From: Elymus sibiricus
Taxonomy: Eukaryota > Streptophyta > Magnoliopsida > Poales > Poaceae
Length of the DNA: 64,000 nt
Assembly: GCA_039707655.1 (NCBI GenBank)
Contig: CM077676.1
Coordinates: forward strand, 429,389,379-429,453,378
Direction: 5' to 3'
Positions 47,713 to 58,900 of the stretch are shown piece by piece. Below the pieces are notes generated by a model. The model worked only from the letters and a program-made list of their open reading frames with translations, had not been told where the DNA came from and searched no databases. The translations under genes were made by a program, and so were the position numbers. Positions within the stretch are counted from its first letter, which is position 1. Every line of letters starts with the position of its first letter.

Positions 47713-49235
47713 TGATGACCCACAAGTATAGGGGATCAATCGTAGTCCTTTCGATAAGTAAGAGTATCGAACCCAACGAGGAGCAGAAGGAAATGACAAG
47801 CGGTTTTCAGCAACGTATTTTCTGCAAGCACTGAAATTATCGGTAACGAGTAGTTTGATAGCAAGATAATTTGTAACAAGTGACAAGTAGCAATAGTAAC
47901 AAAGAGTGCCGCAAGGTGGCCCAATCCCTTTTGTAGCAAAGGACAAGCCGGAACGATCTCTTATAATAAGCAAAGCGTTCTCGAGGACACATGGGAATTT
48001 CATCTAGTCACTTTCATCATGTTTGTTTGATTCGCGTTCGCTACTTTGATAATTTGATATGTGGGTGGACCGGTGCTTGGGTGATGTTCTTACTTGAACA
48101 AGCCTCCCACTTATGATTAACCCCTCTTGCAAGCATCCGCAACTACGAAAGAAGAATTAAGATAAATCTAATCATAGCGTTAAACATATGGATCCAAATC
48201 AGTCCCTTACGGAATAGCGCATAAACTAGGGTTTAAGCTTCTGTTACTCTAGCAACCCAACATCTAATTACTACTCCACAATGCATTCCCTTAGGCCCAA
48301 AGATGGTGAAGTGTCATGTAGTCGACGTTCACATGACACCACTAAGAGAATCAACAACATACATATCATCAAAATATCGAACGAATACCAAATTCACATG
48401 ATTACTTATGACAAGACTTCTCCCATGTCCTCAAGAACAAAAGTAACTACTCACAAATCATATTCATGTTCAAGATCAGAGGGGTATTAAATAGCATAAT
48501 GGATCTGAACATATAATTTTCCACCAAATAAACCAACTAGCATGAACTACAAGATGTAATCAACGCTACTAGCAACCCACAGGTACCAATCTGAGGTTTT
48601 GAGACAAAGATTGAATACAAGAGATGAATTAGGGTTTGAGATGTGATGGTGCTGTTGAAGACGTTGATGAAGATTGGTCCTCCCACGATGAGAGGATCGT
48701 TGGTGATGACGATGGCTTCGATATCCCCCTCCCGGAGGGAAGTATCCCCGGCGGAATCACTCCGCCGGAGAGCAAAAGTGCTCCTGCCCAAGTTTCGCCT
48801 CGAGACGGCGGCGCACCGTCCCGAAAGTCTTCTCTTTATTTTTTCTAGGGCAAATGGGCTTATATACTAGAAAATGGGCACATGAGGCTGGCCAGGGGCC
48901 CCACAAGCCACCAGGGCGTGCCTAGGGGGGGGGTGGCGCGCCCTGGTGCCTCGTGGGCACCTGGGTGGCCCCCTCTGGTACTTCTTTCTTCCAGTATTTT
49001 TTATTTATTCCAAAATAAATCTCCGTGAAATTTCAGCTCATTTGGAGATGTGCTGAATAGGTATCTCTGACATAGCTTTTTCAGGTCCAGAATTCCAGCT
49101 GCCGGCAATCTCCCTCCTCATGTAAATTTTGCATATTAAGAGAGAAAAGGCATTAGAATTGCTCCACAAAGTGTTATATTGATTAAAAACACTATAAATA
49201 ACAGTAGTAAAACATGATGCAAAATGGACGTATCA
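47713..49235 (-). repeat. 5' LTR of the truncated Gypsy element, 1523 bp
   Basis: On the minus strand it starts TGATACGTCCATTTTGC and ends GTGGGTCATCA, followed by a short spacer, the primer-binding site and gag. The TG...CA ends fit an LTR. Its outer end at 49235 directly abuts a P450 coding remnant. Several short ORFs inside it (for example 48537-48870) are incidental. The matching 3' LTR is absent. Confidence 0.8.
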
Positions 49236-49236
49236 G

Positions 49237-49455
49237 CAACATTCCCAACTCATACCTTTTGGTGCAGGTAGGAGGATGAGCCCCGGGATAGGGTTCACAA
49301 CCACTGTCGTGGATCTCACGCTTGCTAACCTTGTGGGGCAGTTCGACTAGGTGGTTCCACCATCGGAGGTGGTGGATATGGAAGAAGTGCCAGGAATCAC
49401 ATCACGAAAGAGGGTGCCCATTTTCTCCGTGGTGACATGGGCACTTCAGAAGTAA
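49237..49455 (+). pseudogene. Cytochrome P450 C-terminal fragment (heme-binding loop)
   Basis: The frame from 49237 reads [20 protein letters not shown], then [10 protein letters not shown], a TAG at 49348-49350, and resumes to M-E-E-V-P-G-I-T and R-K-R-V-P-I, ending at TAA 49453-49455. This is the heme-thiolate region of plant A-type (CYP71-like) P450s, whose consensus is F-x-x-G-x-R-x-C-x-G. Here the invariant Cys ligand is Ser (AGC) and the conserved Trp after F-D is a stop. With the rest of the gene removed at the LTR edge, it is certainly non-functional. Confidence 0.85.
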
Positions 49456-50700
49456 CCGAGGTTACATATGCACCTACGTTGTTGAGTATGTTCGATTATA
49501 TCTGTAGATGTTGGGTTACATGTTAGATTTGTGCTTGGATATGATTTAAAGCGGTCTTAGAGTACAACACCATGAGTAACCCACGGTAGTAGGTTACATA
49601 CGTTATTGTTGTTGATATGTGTGTTGGTTATATGTTGAACCTTTTCTTTACCATGTGTAATTACATGTTGGACTTGTGTGTGGGTAGGATGTTGTTGAGG
49701 TAACATATGCATATGTTGTTGAAAATGTGTTGAATATGTGCGTACATGTGCTGGTTATATGCTGGATTTTTTTATAGTGGTTACATGTTGGACTTGTGTG
49801 TGGGTAGGATGATAGAATGTTGGAATAGGACACTTGTATCATGGATCTTGTACGTACAATAAGGGGGCACACTAGCCTAGAACACATAATTGCAACACAC
49901 TCGCAAAGGCAGGCGGCGGTTTTAACCGGCACCATGTGTCACTGGTGTTGCAATAATGAAAAGGAATATTTACCTGTAGTCATATCCAGCAAATCTTTAT
50001 GCATTGTGTTGTCTCGTACTGTGGTTGATCGGTCCTTGCTTATCAATATATAGATCATTGTCGCGTGTGAGAAAAATATTTGTCTTGTTTAAGCACTGGG
50101 TACTGTAGTATATGTAATGAAACAGATCTAGCCAGACAAAGATATGTTTACTTTTTGATGTTTTGCACGTCTGCATGGATTTAAACATGACTAATATAAC
50201 TGTGCTGTTTTTTCTACAATGATAAGTTGTACCTAACACTATAGCTGACAATAATCTAACAAATTTGCATATCATCACTTTGAAAGCGGATATCCACAGT
50301 ACCCATGGATATAGTCTTTTTTAGGAGATATGTGGGTCCTTTCTCTCCTCACCTTGTTAGCTTGAATAAACACGGACTGCCGACTTGCTTTGTCATGGAA
50401 GCGGAATTGATCAATTGTAGTTGTAAGAGGAGATGATCTGATCACGTTCTCCAGTTAGTTTCTTTATTCTCTATCGATGCATGTTGTAACTTTCTTGGTC
50501 TTTACAGTGAGATGATCTTGTATTGACCGAGTGATCTTGAGAAAGTCTTTGTTGCTGTTTTTTCTTTCCTCTGAAGGATGTTCTTTGCCGATCGGGTAAA
50601 AAAAAACACTATAAGCGTACAGGCTGATGCTGCGTTACGGGATTTGAGCGACGACTGTGCCTCAGTTGTTCTAGCGTTATTTTATTTTGTGGAAACTTGG
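49456..50700. other. Unassigned intergenic stretch with short direct repeats
   Basis: I see no gene. TTACATGTTGGACTTGTGTG (continuing TGGGTAGGATG) occurs at about 49662 and 49780, and related TGTTGGGTTACATGTT/GGTTATATGTTG phrases occur between 49500 and 49770. Part of this may be the old 3' flank of the P450 gene. Confidence 0.4.
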
Positions 50701-50739
50701 TTCTACAGGTTTTTTTTTTTTTTTTGAATCCTCCAAATG

Positions 50740-51204
50740 ACAAGTCACACGCTTTTTCCAGAAATGTTGAGAACCAAACAACTGCATTCTGTCCTTGCGG
50801 CGACAATGATGGTCCTTGCCTTCTGCCCATCTACGCCACTACAGTTGGTTCTAGTTCTTCTTGTAATGTTATTGGCTGAGATTTTAGCTATTCAGGAAGG
50901 ACTCATACTAGCCCTACAGTGGAGCAATCTACCAATTGGCATTGAAAGTGACAGTTTGGAGGCTGTAAATATGTTGAAGAGTGGAGACACAAACAAATCA
51001 AAATACGCCTTTCTTGTTAGAGAGATAAAAGAAAGCATGTTCGAACGTAGTTCTCGTATTACTCACATCCGTCGTGGTTGTAATTTCTCTAGTCATGTTT
51101 TGGCAAATTTTGGGAGGACTCAAGGCCGAACTGCTGTATGGCTTGGGTCGGGACCAGTGGTCGTTTTTGACGCTGTTAAGCGTGATTGTACTTTGATTGA
51201 GTAA
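50740..51204 (+). pseudogene. RNase H-like domain remnant of LINE type
   Basis: From 50875 the frame reads A-E-I-L-A-I-Q-E-G-L-I-L-A-L, I-E-S-D-S-L-E-A-V and I-T-H-I-R-R-G-C-N, ending at TAA 51202-51204 after D-C-T-L-I-E. The conserved acidic residues (E of AEILA, D of ESDS) and the final H/N segment fit the plant RNase H (RVT_3) fold found at the end of LINE ORF2 and in derived genes. Sequence upstream (50760-50875) continues the similarity in a different frame (C-G-D-N-D-G-P-C-L), so a frameshift lies near 50875. No reverse transcriptase is present, so this is a scrap rather than an element. Confidence 0.65.
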
Positions 51205-51560
51205 TACAAGAATTATTTCCGCAAAGAAAAGTTCTTCTTGTAATGTTACAGTTGGTTCTAGTGGGCCAAAAGGAGTTTATGGGCCAACTGGGCCACAATA
51301 TATATATAGATCCGTGATTGAATTCTATGCGGTTTCGGTCTTCCCCCGCGTTTGCTCCATATTGCTCTCTCAAGCTCTTCCTTCCCCCCTCCTTTCCGAT
51401 CACATACAAAATCCATCTGTTATGTCGCCTTATTCAAGTTCTGGATCTCTATAAAAGGACATGCATTCAAATTGGTAACTTTTTTGCTGAAACAAACTAT
51501 TCCGACCTCCTATCCAAATATCACAATGGCAGTCAGACTGAATTATTCAGTTAGGTACTA

Positions 51561-51598
51561 CTCCCTCCGTCCCACAATGTAAGACGTTTTTGCAAGCT
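51561..51598 (+). mobile_element. Stowaway MITE terminus (single end)
   Basis: CTCCCTCCGTCCCACAATGT, preceded by TA and followed by AAGACGTTTTTGCAAGCTA, is the terminal inverted repeat of grass Stowaway (Tc1/mariner) MITEs. I found no opposite end nearby, so it is a truncated or solo end. Confidence 0.8.
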
Positions 51599-51714
51599 AT
51601 GTTCTCACATTACCTAAGCATGGTTTTTCTTTGGTACACAAAATAATGCACGTGCCTATGCGCTTTTACTTTTGATCGATCACGTATGCATGCTTTTCCT
51701 TGATCCTCCTCGGC

Positions 51715-51898
51715 TAGTTGCCTTGCCCACGAAATCTCTTATTTGCATAATGTGCCTCTTTCATTGGTCGTGTACACATATGCGTGCTTTGGTAGTTGCC
51801 CACGAAATAATCTTATTGGCATAATGCGCCTCTTTCGTTTGTCGTATATTCGCATATGCATGCTTTCCTTATTCTTCCAGCTAGTTGCCAACGAAATA
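51715..51898 (+). repeat. Imperfect tandem repeat, about 78-89 bp units
   Basis: TAGTTGCC followed by an ACGAAAT-containing run, a TTGGCAT segment and CGCATATGCATGCTTT-like sequence recurs from 51715, 51793 and 51882, the last truncated. There is no coding potential. Confidence 0.6.
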
Positions 51899-51977
51899 TC
51901 TTTTTGGCACGTGCAGTCATTGGCAAAGTTAATGCCTTTTGGGTAAAGAGGACTCATACCGTACCCTCTTTGTGTGT

Positions 51978-52541
51978 AATGTCTTGGCTTGCCTGCCGCT
52001 CCGGCGGCCGGTGGCGGGGAGGGGAATCCCGGTGCCTTCGCTCCGGTTAGTAGTTTAGGTTAGAGTTTTTTAGTCCTCGCATGTGCGGCGCTCGGGCGAA
52101 TGGCGGCGCTTCTTCTTCGAGTTCGTCTTCCGGGCTCCGATCGTCCTCGAGTTCGTCCATCTGGATGCAGTCGACGGAGTTCCGGCGTAGATTCCTGCCA
52201 CCTCCTTGAGGCGGTGAGGTTAGGGTTTCTTGTCATGTGGCGAGATTTGGTGTCAGGTGCTTCAGATCTACTCGAGGGTTCAACGCGACGACTGCGGCTC
52301 CAGGGTGCTGGTCCTTGGTGGCACGTGCACGAAGACTTCATGGCTGTCATCGACAAGGTCAAGCCGGCTCCGGTAGGGAAGCGGCGACAGTGGCGCGTCG
52401 GCGGCTCGTTATGACGGCGATAGTGGTTGTTCGGTGGTCTCAGAATCTCGATGTAATTTTTATTATGTTTGAGGTGCTTTGTACTTCCGGTGAGCTTTGA
52501 TAATGGATCTGGATCTTTTTCGCAAAAATGTCTTGGCTTGC
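51978..52541 (+). mobile_element. Retroposed segment (non-LTR type) with 15-bp target-site duplication
   Basis: AATGTCTTGGCTTGC occurs at 51978-51992 and again at 52527-52541, flanking a 534-bp GC-rich insert (51993-52526). The insert ends GGATCTTTTTCGCAAA, merging into an A-rich junction. Long perfect duplications and an A-rich 3' end are signatures of LINE-mediated insertion: a 5'-truncated LINE, a SINE-like unit or a processed transcript. The insert carries a TTAGGGTTTCTTGTCATG tract and overlapping GC-rich ORFs on both strands, none of which I recognise. Confidence 0.75.
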
Positions 52542-53432
52542 TGATTCTCACAACTCGCCGACGTATATAAGTAGGTCGAATTTAATGTAAAAAAGCAAGG
52601 TGGAACTATTAATTATTGAACAAACCAGTTCTATATTAGCACTGCTATATTGTAGCTGAGTTGGTTGTGGCGCCATGGTACAAAACAGGGCTTTGGTCCA
52701 CCCTGAAAAGACCATTAGTCCCGGTTCACTCACGAACCGGGACCCATGGGGGCATCGGTCCCGGTTCGTGAGGCCAGGGCGCCGGCCGGGCCTCGTCTGA
52801 CCCCTTTGGTCCCGGTTCCAGACACAAACCGGGACCAATGCGCCTCGTGGGCCATTGGTCCCGGTTTGTGGCTGGAACCGGGACCAAATGGTGAACACCA
52901 ACCGGGACTAAAGGGGTTGAGGCTTTAGTCCCGGTTGGTGTTACCAACCGGGACTAAAGGTTGGACATTTAGTCCCGGTTGGAGACACCAACCGGGACTA
53001 AAGGGGTTCTGAAAGTTTTTTTTTCCTGTTTTTACATTTGTTTTCTGTTTTAAATTGCTTATATCTTTTAAGATATTTGATGTTTTTGAGTGATTATTTT
53101 TGCATTAGATTCAAAATTTTGTCTAGTTTCTGTTTGTGCCATTAGTTTTCAAATTTGAATGGTTTAAATTTGAATTTGTTCAAATTTGCTTCAAACCCTA
53201 GATTGTGAATAACTTGAGTTTACAAATAGTTTTTAATTTAATTCTTTTTGCTCCTAGTCACGTGTTAGATTGTTGTCACAGTAAGATTTATTTGGTTATT
53301 TTTAGAATAATTTAAATTAGGATTTTAATTAAAACAATACTGTTTTGCTTATATAGTTGTTTTAGTCATTTAATTCTTGTTTTTTATTATTTTTAGTTAG
53401 TTCTTTCTGTAGATTTTAACATGTTGTAGTAT

Positions 53433-54180
53433 GGTGCATATTGAATGCACAAAAAGTCTGCAGTTGAAATAAGTTTAAAAAAATGAAATGCATTTGTAAC
53501 AGACGAGTTTTCGTCCGAAACCTTGATACTTCGAATGAGATGGTACAGTTTGTACACGAAGTGCATCCAGTTTTTGCCGTAACCCTCTCAACTTTTTAGC
53601 ACATGCTATGTGGGTGAAATGATGATACCATGCCAACTTTCAACCTTTTCAGAGTTCATTTGTAATGCTTTTCAATTTCAGGGTCATTTAGCTCAAAAAA
53701 AATCAGTAAATGCATGAAAAATAGCAAATGAAGTCAGAAAGGGTTGAAATTTGAGGATGTGTCTTTGAATGGTGCATAATGAACACACAAAAAATCTGGA
53801 GTTGAAATAAGTTTAAAAAAATGAAATGCCTTTGTAACAGACGATTTTCGTCTGAAACCCTGATACTTCGAAAGAGATTGTCCAGTTTGTACACGAAGTG
53901 CATCCAGTTTTTGCCGTAACCCTCTCAACTTTTTAGCACATGCTATGTGGGTGAAATGATGATACCATGCCAACTTTCAACCTTTTGAGAGTTCATTTGT
54001 GGTGCTTTTCAATTTCAGGGTCATTTTAGCTCAAAAAAAATCAGTAAATGCATGAAAAATAGCAAATGAAGTCAGAAAGGGTTGGAAATTGATGGCGTGG
54101 CTTCGAATGGTGCACACACAAAAAGTCTGGAGTTGAAATAAGTTTAAAAAAATGAAATGTCTTTGTAACAGACGAGTTTT
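53433..54180. repeat. 338-bp tandem repeat, three units (third truncated)
   Basis: GGTGCATA followed by CACAAAAAGTCTG(C/G)AGTTGAAATAAG recurs at 53433, 53771 and 54109. The first two units run through GTGCATCCAGTTTTTGCCG, CATGCTATGTGGGTGAAATG and AATCAGTAAATGCATG. The third stops after about 75 bp. Short minus-strand ORFs here repeat with the unit and are not genes. Confidence 0.9.
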
Positions 54181-54909
54181 CGTCTGAAGGGGTTCTGAAA
54201 TTTTCAAACTCTACCCCCCCTGGATCGCCTTTTTTAGTTTTGTAGAAAATAAACAAAAATGATAAAATCTTCAAAAAATAAAATCCTTCGAGATGTAGTT
54301 AGGTTTTAGTGTCTAGTTGGTATAGAAATTTTGAAATATGAATTTTGACCTTTTTTGCAAAAAAACGAAAAAAAAATGTAAAACGGCCATAACTTTTGCA
54401 TACGACGTTGAAAAAAAAAGTTTAATATATCAAAAAAAACAAGAGAAAAATTAGGACTCGATTTCACCAGGGTTTACCCGGTGAAGTTTTCTCAGATTCT
54501 CAAAATTCCAAAAGTAAAAAAAAGTTTTTTCAAATCAAAAATAATAATTTTAAAAATTTTAAAAATTAATTTTATTTAAAATAAATAAATGATGTCATAT
54601 TTGGATTCCTCACATTTTTCTGATAATAATGGATATATTATTTGTCGAATTTCGATTTACAGATTTAAAGATATTAATTATGTCATATTAAATGAATAAA
54701 TGGCAAAAAAAATTAATAAAATAATATTATTACTTATTTTATTTTCATTGAAATTCAATATTATTAGTACTTATTTTGTTTATTTTAATAATTGTTTAGA
54801 ATTCAAAAAATTAAATCATATGACATCAAGACCTAAGGGTTAACAGGATTGATAGCTTAAGATTGTGAGGAAAACAACAAGTGCAGACTTGGAAACTAGG
54901 GGAGATAGA

Positions 54910-54974
54910 ACCTGAAAGTTAAGCGTGCTGGGGCTGGAGTAGTGAGAGGATGGGTGACCGGCCAGGAAGTTAGA
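54910..54974 (+). other. 5S rRNA-derived segment inside the CACTA-type element
   Basis: AAGTTAAGCGTGCTGGGGCT and GAGTAGTGAGAGGATGGGTG, followed by ACCGGCCAGGAAGTT, align in order with the middle and 3' part of plant 5S rRNA (AAGTTAAGCGTGCTTGGGC, GAGTAGTACTAGGATGGGTG, ACCTCCTGGGAAGTCC). This is the region that contains the internal control elements (box A and box C) bound by TFIIIA. The 5' third of 5S and the terminator are not seen. It is not a 5S gene. Confidence 0.75.
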
Positions 54975-55362
54975 TGATTTAGAATGAGTGCTGATTAGAG
55001 ACTAGAGATTAAATTCTGAAGCAGTGAGGAGGGGTGATTAGAGATTAAAACTTAAAAACAAATCAAAAAAAAATTCAAAAAAATTCAAAAAAAAATTCAA
55101 ATTTTTTTTCCCCCGGCAAGGACCTTTAGTCCCGGTTGGTGTTACCAACCGGGACTAAAGGTGGACCCTTTAGTCCCGGTTGGTAACACCAACCGGGACT
55201 AAAGGTCCTCCCTCCCCCGCCCCAGCCAGCGCCACGTGGAGGGCCTTTGGTCCCGGTTCGTAAGCGAACCGGGACTAAAGGTTTTGGGCTTTAGTCCCGG
55301 TTCCAGAACCGGGACTAAAGGCCCTTACGAACCGGGACAAATGGGGGTTTTCCTACTAGTTA

Positions 55363-55431
55363 GGGCATCTCCAACGCCCGCCGCTTGAATAGGTGCTTAT
55401 AGACGGAGAGAACATATATTTTTAAATTAGA
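55363..55431 (+). mobile_element. Tourist-like MITE fragment cut by the Helitron
   Basis: GGGCATCTCCAACGC after TTA matches the terminal repeat of the MITE at 63377-63649 (right end inverted). About 65 bp remain before the Helitron 3' end at 55432. The other half is not identified with certainty. Confidence 0.5.
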
Positions 55432-55441
55432 CTAGTTAAAT

Positions 55442-55461
55442 GCCCGTGCGTTGCTACGGGC
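55442..55461 (-). terminator. Helitron 3' hairpin
   Basis: Six-base arms GCCCGT and ACGGGC flank an eight-base loop, 6 bases before the CTAG terminus. In Helitrons this hairpin acts as the rolling-circle termination signal. Confidence 0.75.
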
Positions 55462-55851
55462 GATAATGATGAAAATGAACCAAAGCAAGCATTGGTCGCA
55501 TATGTATTGAGTTAAAGAAAACAAAGAACATTTTTCATTTACCAAAAGCAGTACTATTTATGTAACCTAATGGATCGAAATATATCAATCTGTAATGCAA
55601 TGTAAAAGGTTAGTTTGCACACAACATCGCACCATGTCTTGTCATGAAGTGAATAGTTCAAGTGAAGTAAATAGTTGCTTGGAGGTTGTGTGCTCGTAAA
55701 CAAAATAGTATTTATAGTCTGTTAGTGCTAACACAATTACCACGATGGAGTTGACCTGCACAAAATAAAATAATTTGTTAATGTAAGTATACATTAATTT
55801 AGAAAGACGGAGTATGATTACTAAAAGTATAATATGTGCCAAATATCTCAC

Positions 55852-55952
55852 CTATGATGTAAGGACCTCTTTATAGACGATGTTCCTCGTGTACGTACCA
55901 GGAGGACACTTGGGGCTCTTCTTTTTGCCATCATCTGAGTTCCTTTTTTTTA
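55852..55952 (-). pseudogene. Frameshifted C-terminus of the Helitron protein
   Basis: The main frame ends at TGA 55931-55933, shortly after an A8 run (T8 on + at 55944-55951). Shifting frame at that run gives D-D-G-K-K-K-S-P-K-C-P-P-G-T-Y-T and R-N-I-V-Y-K-E-V-L-T-S, ending at TAG 55852-55854. That is the usual kind of C-terminus of grass Helitron helicases. A one-base expansion of the homopolymer is the simplest explanation. Confidence 0.7.
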
Positions 55953-58900
55953 TTGTCAACAGCTGGGATGGCAAGGATCTTTACGTTCTTTCTAGCAATG
56001 GATCTAGATAGCGCGACATACAACTGACCATGAGAGAACACCGGTTCGGGTAAGTAAATACCGGCGTTCGGAATAGTCTGCCCCTGTGCCTTGTTGACTG
56101 TCATGGCAAAGCTAAGCCTAATAGGAAACTGCTTCCTCTTGAACTGGAAAGGGAACATCTCATCATCAGAGGGGCAAAGGGGGATTCGTGGCAAGAAGAT
56201 CCTCTTTCCAGCATGTTGGCCCAACACAATTTCAGCATCAATGACATTCCTCTGGAATCCTCGGACCACCAGCCTCGTTCCATTGCAAAGTCCATTCGCG
56301 GGGTCAATATTTCGGAGTAATATAATAGGGCAGTTAATCTTGAGCTTCAACACATGCGGAGGCAGGCCATTAGGTGTCAAAGTGTTAAGGAACTCAGAAG
56401 GATAGTAGTTATGAGGGTCGTCGACCGCACAATCAAAGCTATGGTACACCATCTGATCTCCCTGAAATTGATTGATCATCTTCATATTAATCTTATCCAC
56501 GCAATCATTTCGGGTCGATAAGATTGCTCTGGAGGTGATGTAGTTTGGGTCTGCCATGTTAGCACTGAGACTGGGAAAAACATTATCTATTAGTGTATCA
56601 AGGTCAGTGTCCTTCCCAGTACACGGCACACATATCTCGTCTGGAAGGTGGATGTCACCATCATCATTGGCCTCCTCTTTTCCATCACCAATCCGCAACA
56701 AGTATTCTGCAAACCACGGGTTGCTATCTGCCCTCATATTGCGTGCCAGCTTTAGATGACGCATGCAATCCGAAAGATAAGACCTGCGCAAGGAAGAGTC
56801 AATTATCTGAGCCCTTGACCCCTTACGGACAACAGGGAGTACCTGCCTGAAATCTCCACTGAACACAATTGTCTTTCCACCGAATGGCAAGTCTGGTCGG
56901 CTCATTATATCACGCATACTGTTGTCTAGTGCCTCAACTGCTTGTCTCTTTGTCATGGAAGCCTCATCCCAAATAATGAGAGAAGCTGACTGTAAGAGCT
57001 TGGCAGTCCCACTTTGTTTAGTGAAGCTGCAAAACCCACCATCATCAATGCTCAGCGGTATCTTGAACCGTGAATGTGCTGTTCTCCCGCCAGGCATTAT
57101 GGTAGCTGCCACACTGGATGTAGCTGTTGCTACAGCAATCTTATTCTGCATACGCACCGTTGCAAGAAGTGCCCTATACAGAAAAGTCTTCCCGGTGCCT
57201 CCAGGTCCATCTACAAAGAACACACCACCCTCATCACCATCAACAACAGACATAATTTCATCGTAGGCTTTCCTCTGATCCGTATTAAGTGAGTCTAATA
57301 GGTTTGTGTCCTCAATGTTGAGCTCGATGGCCAATTCCTCGAAGATCTCTCTTGGCACACCGTTGGCAGTGTCATATTCTTCAACAATATGAGGAAGAGG
57401 GAATGACTCTATCTCCTTACCCATTGATTGTAGCATATTCCTGATATCTATTAGAACCATTTGCTCAACTGCAACTTTGGATGGATTGTTACAACTATAG
57501 TCTTCTGACATTGCCTCCAGGTGCTTCTCCCAGAGCCCGCGCACATCGCTTAGCTCACAAAATACCAATATTGTTGCAAAGAGCCTTCGTAGAGATGATG
57601 GCATATTATATAATGTAGATTCATTGAGGGACTTATCCAATGTGTTGTCTCCTTCGATCAATCCCCTTCTTTCCGCAGCTTCACGAAAGGTTGGTAGGAT
57701 CTCACCATCAACTTTCCTTAGGTCGTCATAGGAGGTGGCGCCAGTTACATGGTTTAGAAGGACCCGCAAGTAATAGCGTTCCCCCTCGGCTGGATGAGCT
57801 GACACAATTCTTCCAACTTGTCCACCTGTATCTCGTACCCTTCTTCTCCAATATTTATTTTTCTGACTTGTCTGCCAGGTATACCACTCGGGGAAGTCCC
57901 TGTACAAGATAGAACGGGCCTCCTCATGCAACCTGTTTGCCTCAAAGTACTCCGTAAGCATTGACTTCTCGGCACCTTCACGGTTAACTACTTGTCGAAT
58001 ATCTTGGTCCTTTTTGAATAACACCATGTGCATGTTTGGCAGATGGAGCTGCAGCTGCATCATGGGTGGGGAATTCTTACTCAAGTCAAAGCCATATATC
58101 CTCCACAAGGCTTCCGGAGGAGTCACCCACCTAGCATCTCTATATTGTTTGATATCATCTATTTCTCCATTTTTGTCAGCCTCACTCATAGAAATAGATG
58201 CCCGATCATGACCCTTGTATATGTACTTGAATGGGTATTTAACGGCCTTTATGCTTCCACACGCCTCAACATTGATGTGACAATTGAAGTAACGCATGAG
58301 GTGCGGGTTGTATGGGACGACCCACCTATTATCTAGCCATTCCTTTCGGACCATTGCTTTGCGACCATCTTCACGTCGTCTATATAGAGGGTAGGAGTCC
58401 TTGCCCTGCGAGGTAGCCGCGTTGAAAGGCCAAGGATAGTGATTCTTGCAAGCAGCACGACCCTTTGTGCATGGGCATTCACGATTCAAATCACCACATG
58501 GTCCATGCATCATATGCTTCACGACCATCTTGTATAGTTCTGGATACTTCTTCTTGTTTGGGAGCTCGGCTGAGATAAGACGGTCATACTGCTCGGGGCA
58601 CGTGAGCTTGTACCGCCCCTCCATGATGAGAAGGAAGTGGGCATGGGGCAGACCCCTCTTCTGGAACTCCACCACATACACATAAGCCCTGACCTTACCC
58701 AGGATGTCCTTTTGAAGCAACTTATTCTCGAGTTCCTCCAACTTCGCACTGAAGACACGAACAACGAGATCTGGACGATCCGGAGGTGTTTGACCAGGAT
58801 AGAGTTCCTGCTTAATCTCATCCCAATTTGGGTTACATGTCATTGTGAGGAAGACATCCGGCTTGCCATACCTCCGCACTAAGGCCATAGCATCCATGTA

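Larger units (their letters stand above)
52673..55361. mobile_element. Second CACTA-type element, non-autonomous, 2.7 kb
   Basis: The left end, CCATGGTACAAAACAGGG, is close to the CACTGGTACAAAACAGG termini of grass CACTA elements. The right end, TTTTCCTACTAGT, is the inverse of CACTAGTAGGAAAA with the last base changed. Both ends hold facing CCCGGTT/AACCGGG units (52720-53008 and 55128-55345). The centre is AT-rich and non-coding, with 338-bp tandem repeats and a 5S-like segment. The termini are imperfect and no 3-bp duplication is clear, so this is an old copy. Confidence 0.75.

Noticed and set aside
48537..48870. Overlapping 70-84-codon ORFs
   Set aside because: They lie inside the 1523-bp Gypsy LTR on both strands and have no family signature.
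52060..52551. 163-codon minus-strand ORF and overlapping + ORFs
   Set aside because: They cross the edges of the 15-bp-flanked retroposed insert and have no recognisable motif. GC-rich sequence gives long chance frames on both strands.
54900..54980. Functional 5S rRNA gene
   Set aside because: Only about 63 of 120 bases align, the 5' third is missing, and there is no T-run terminator just after.
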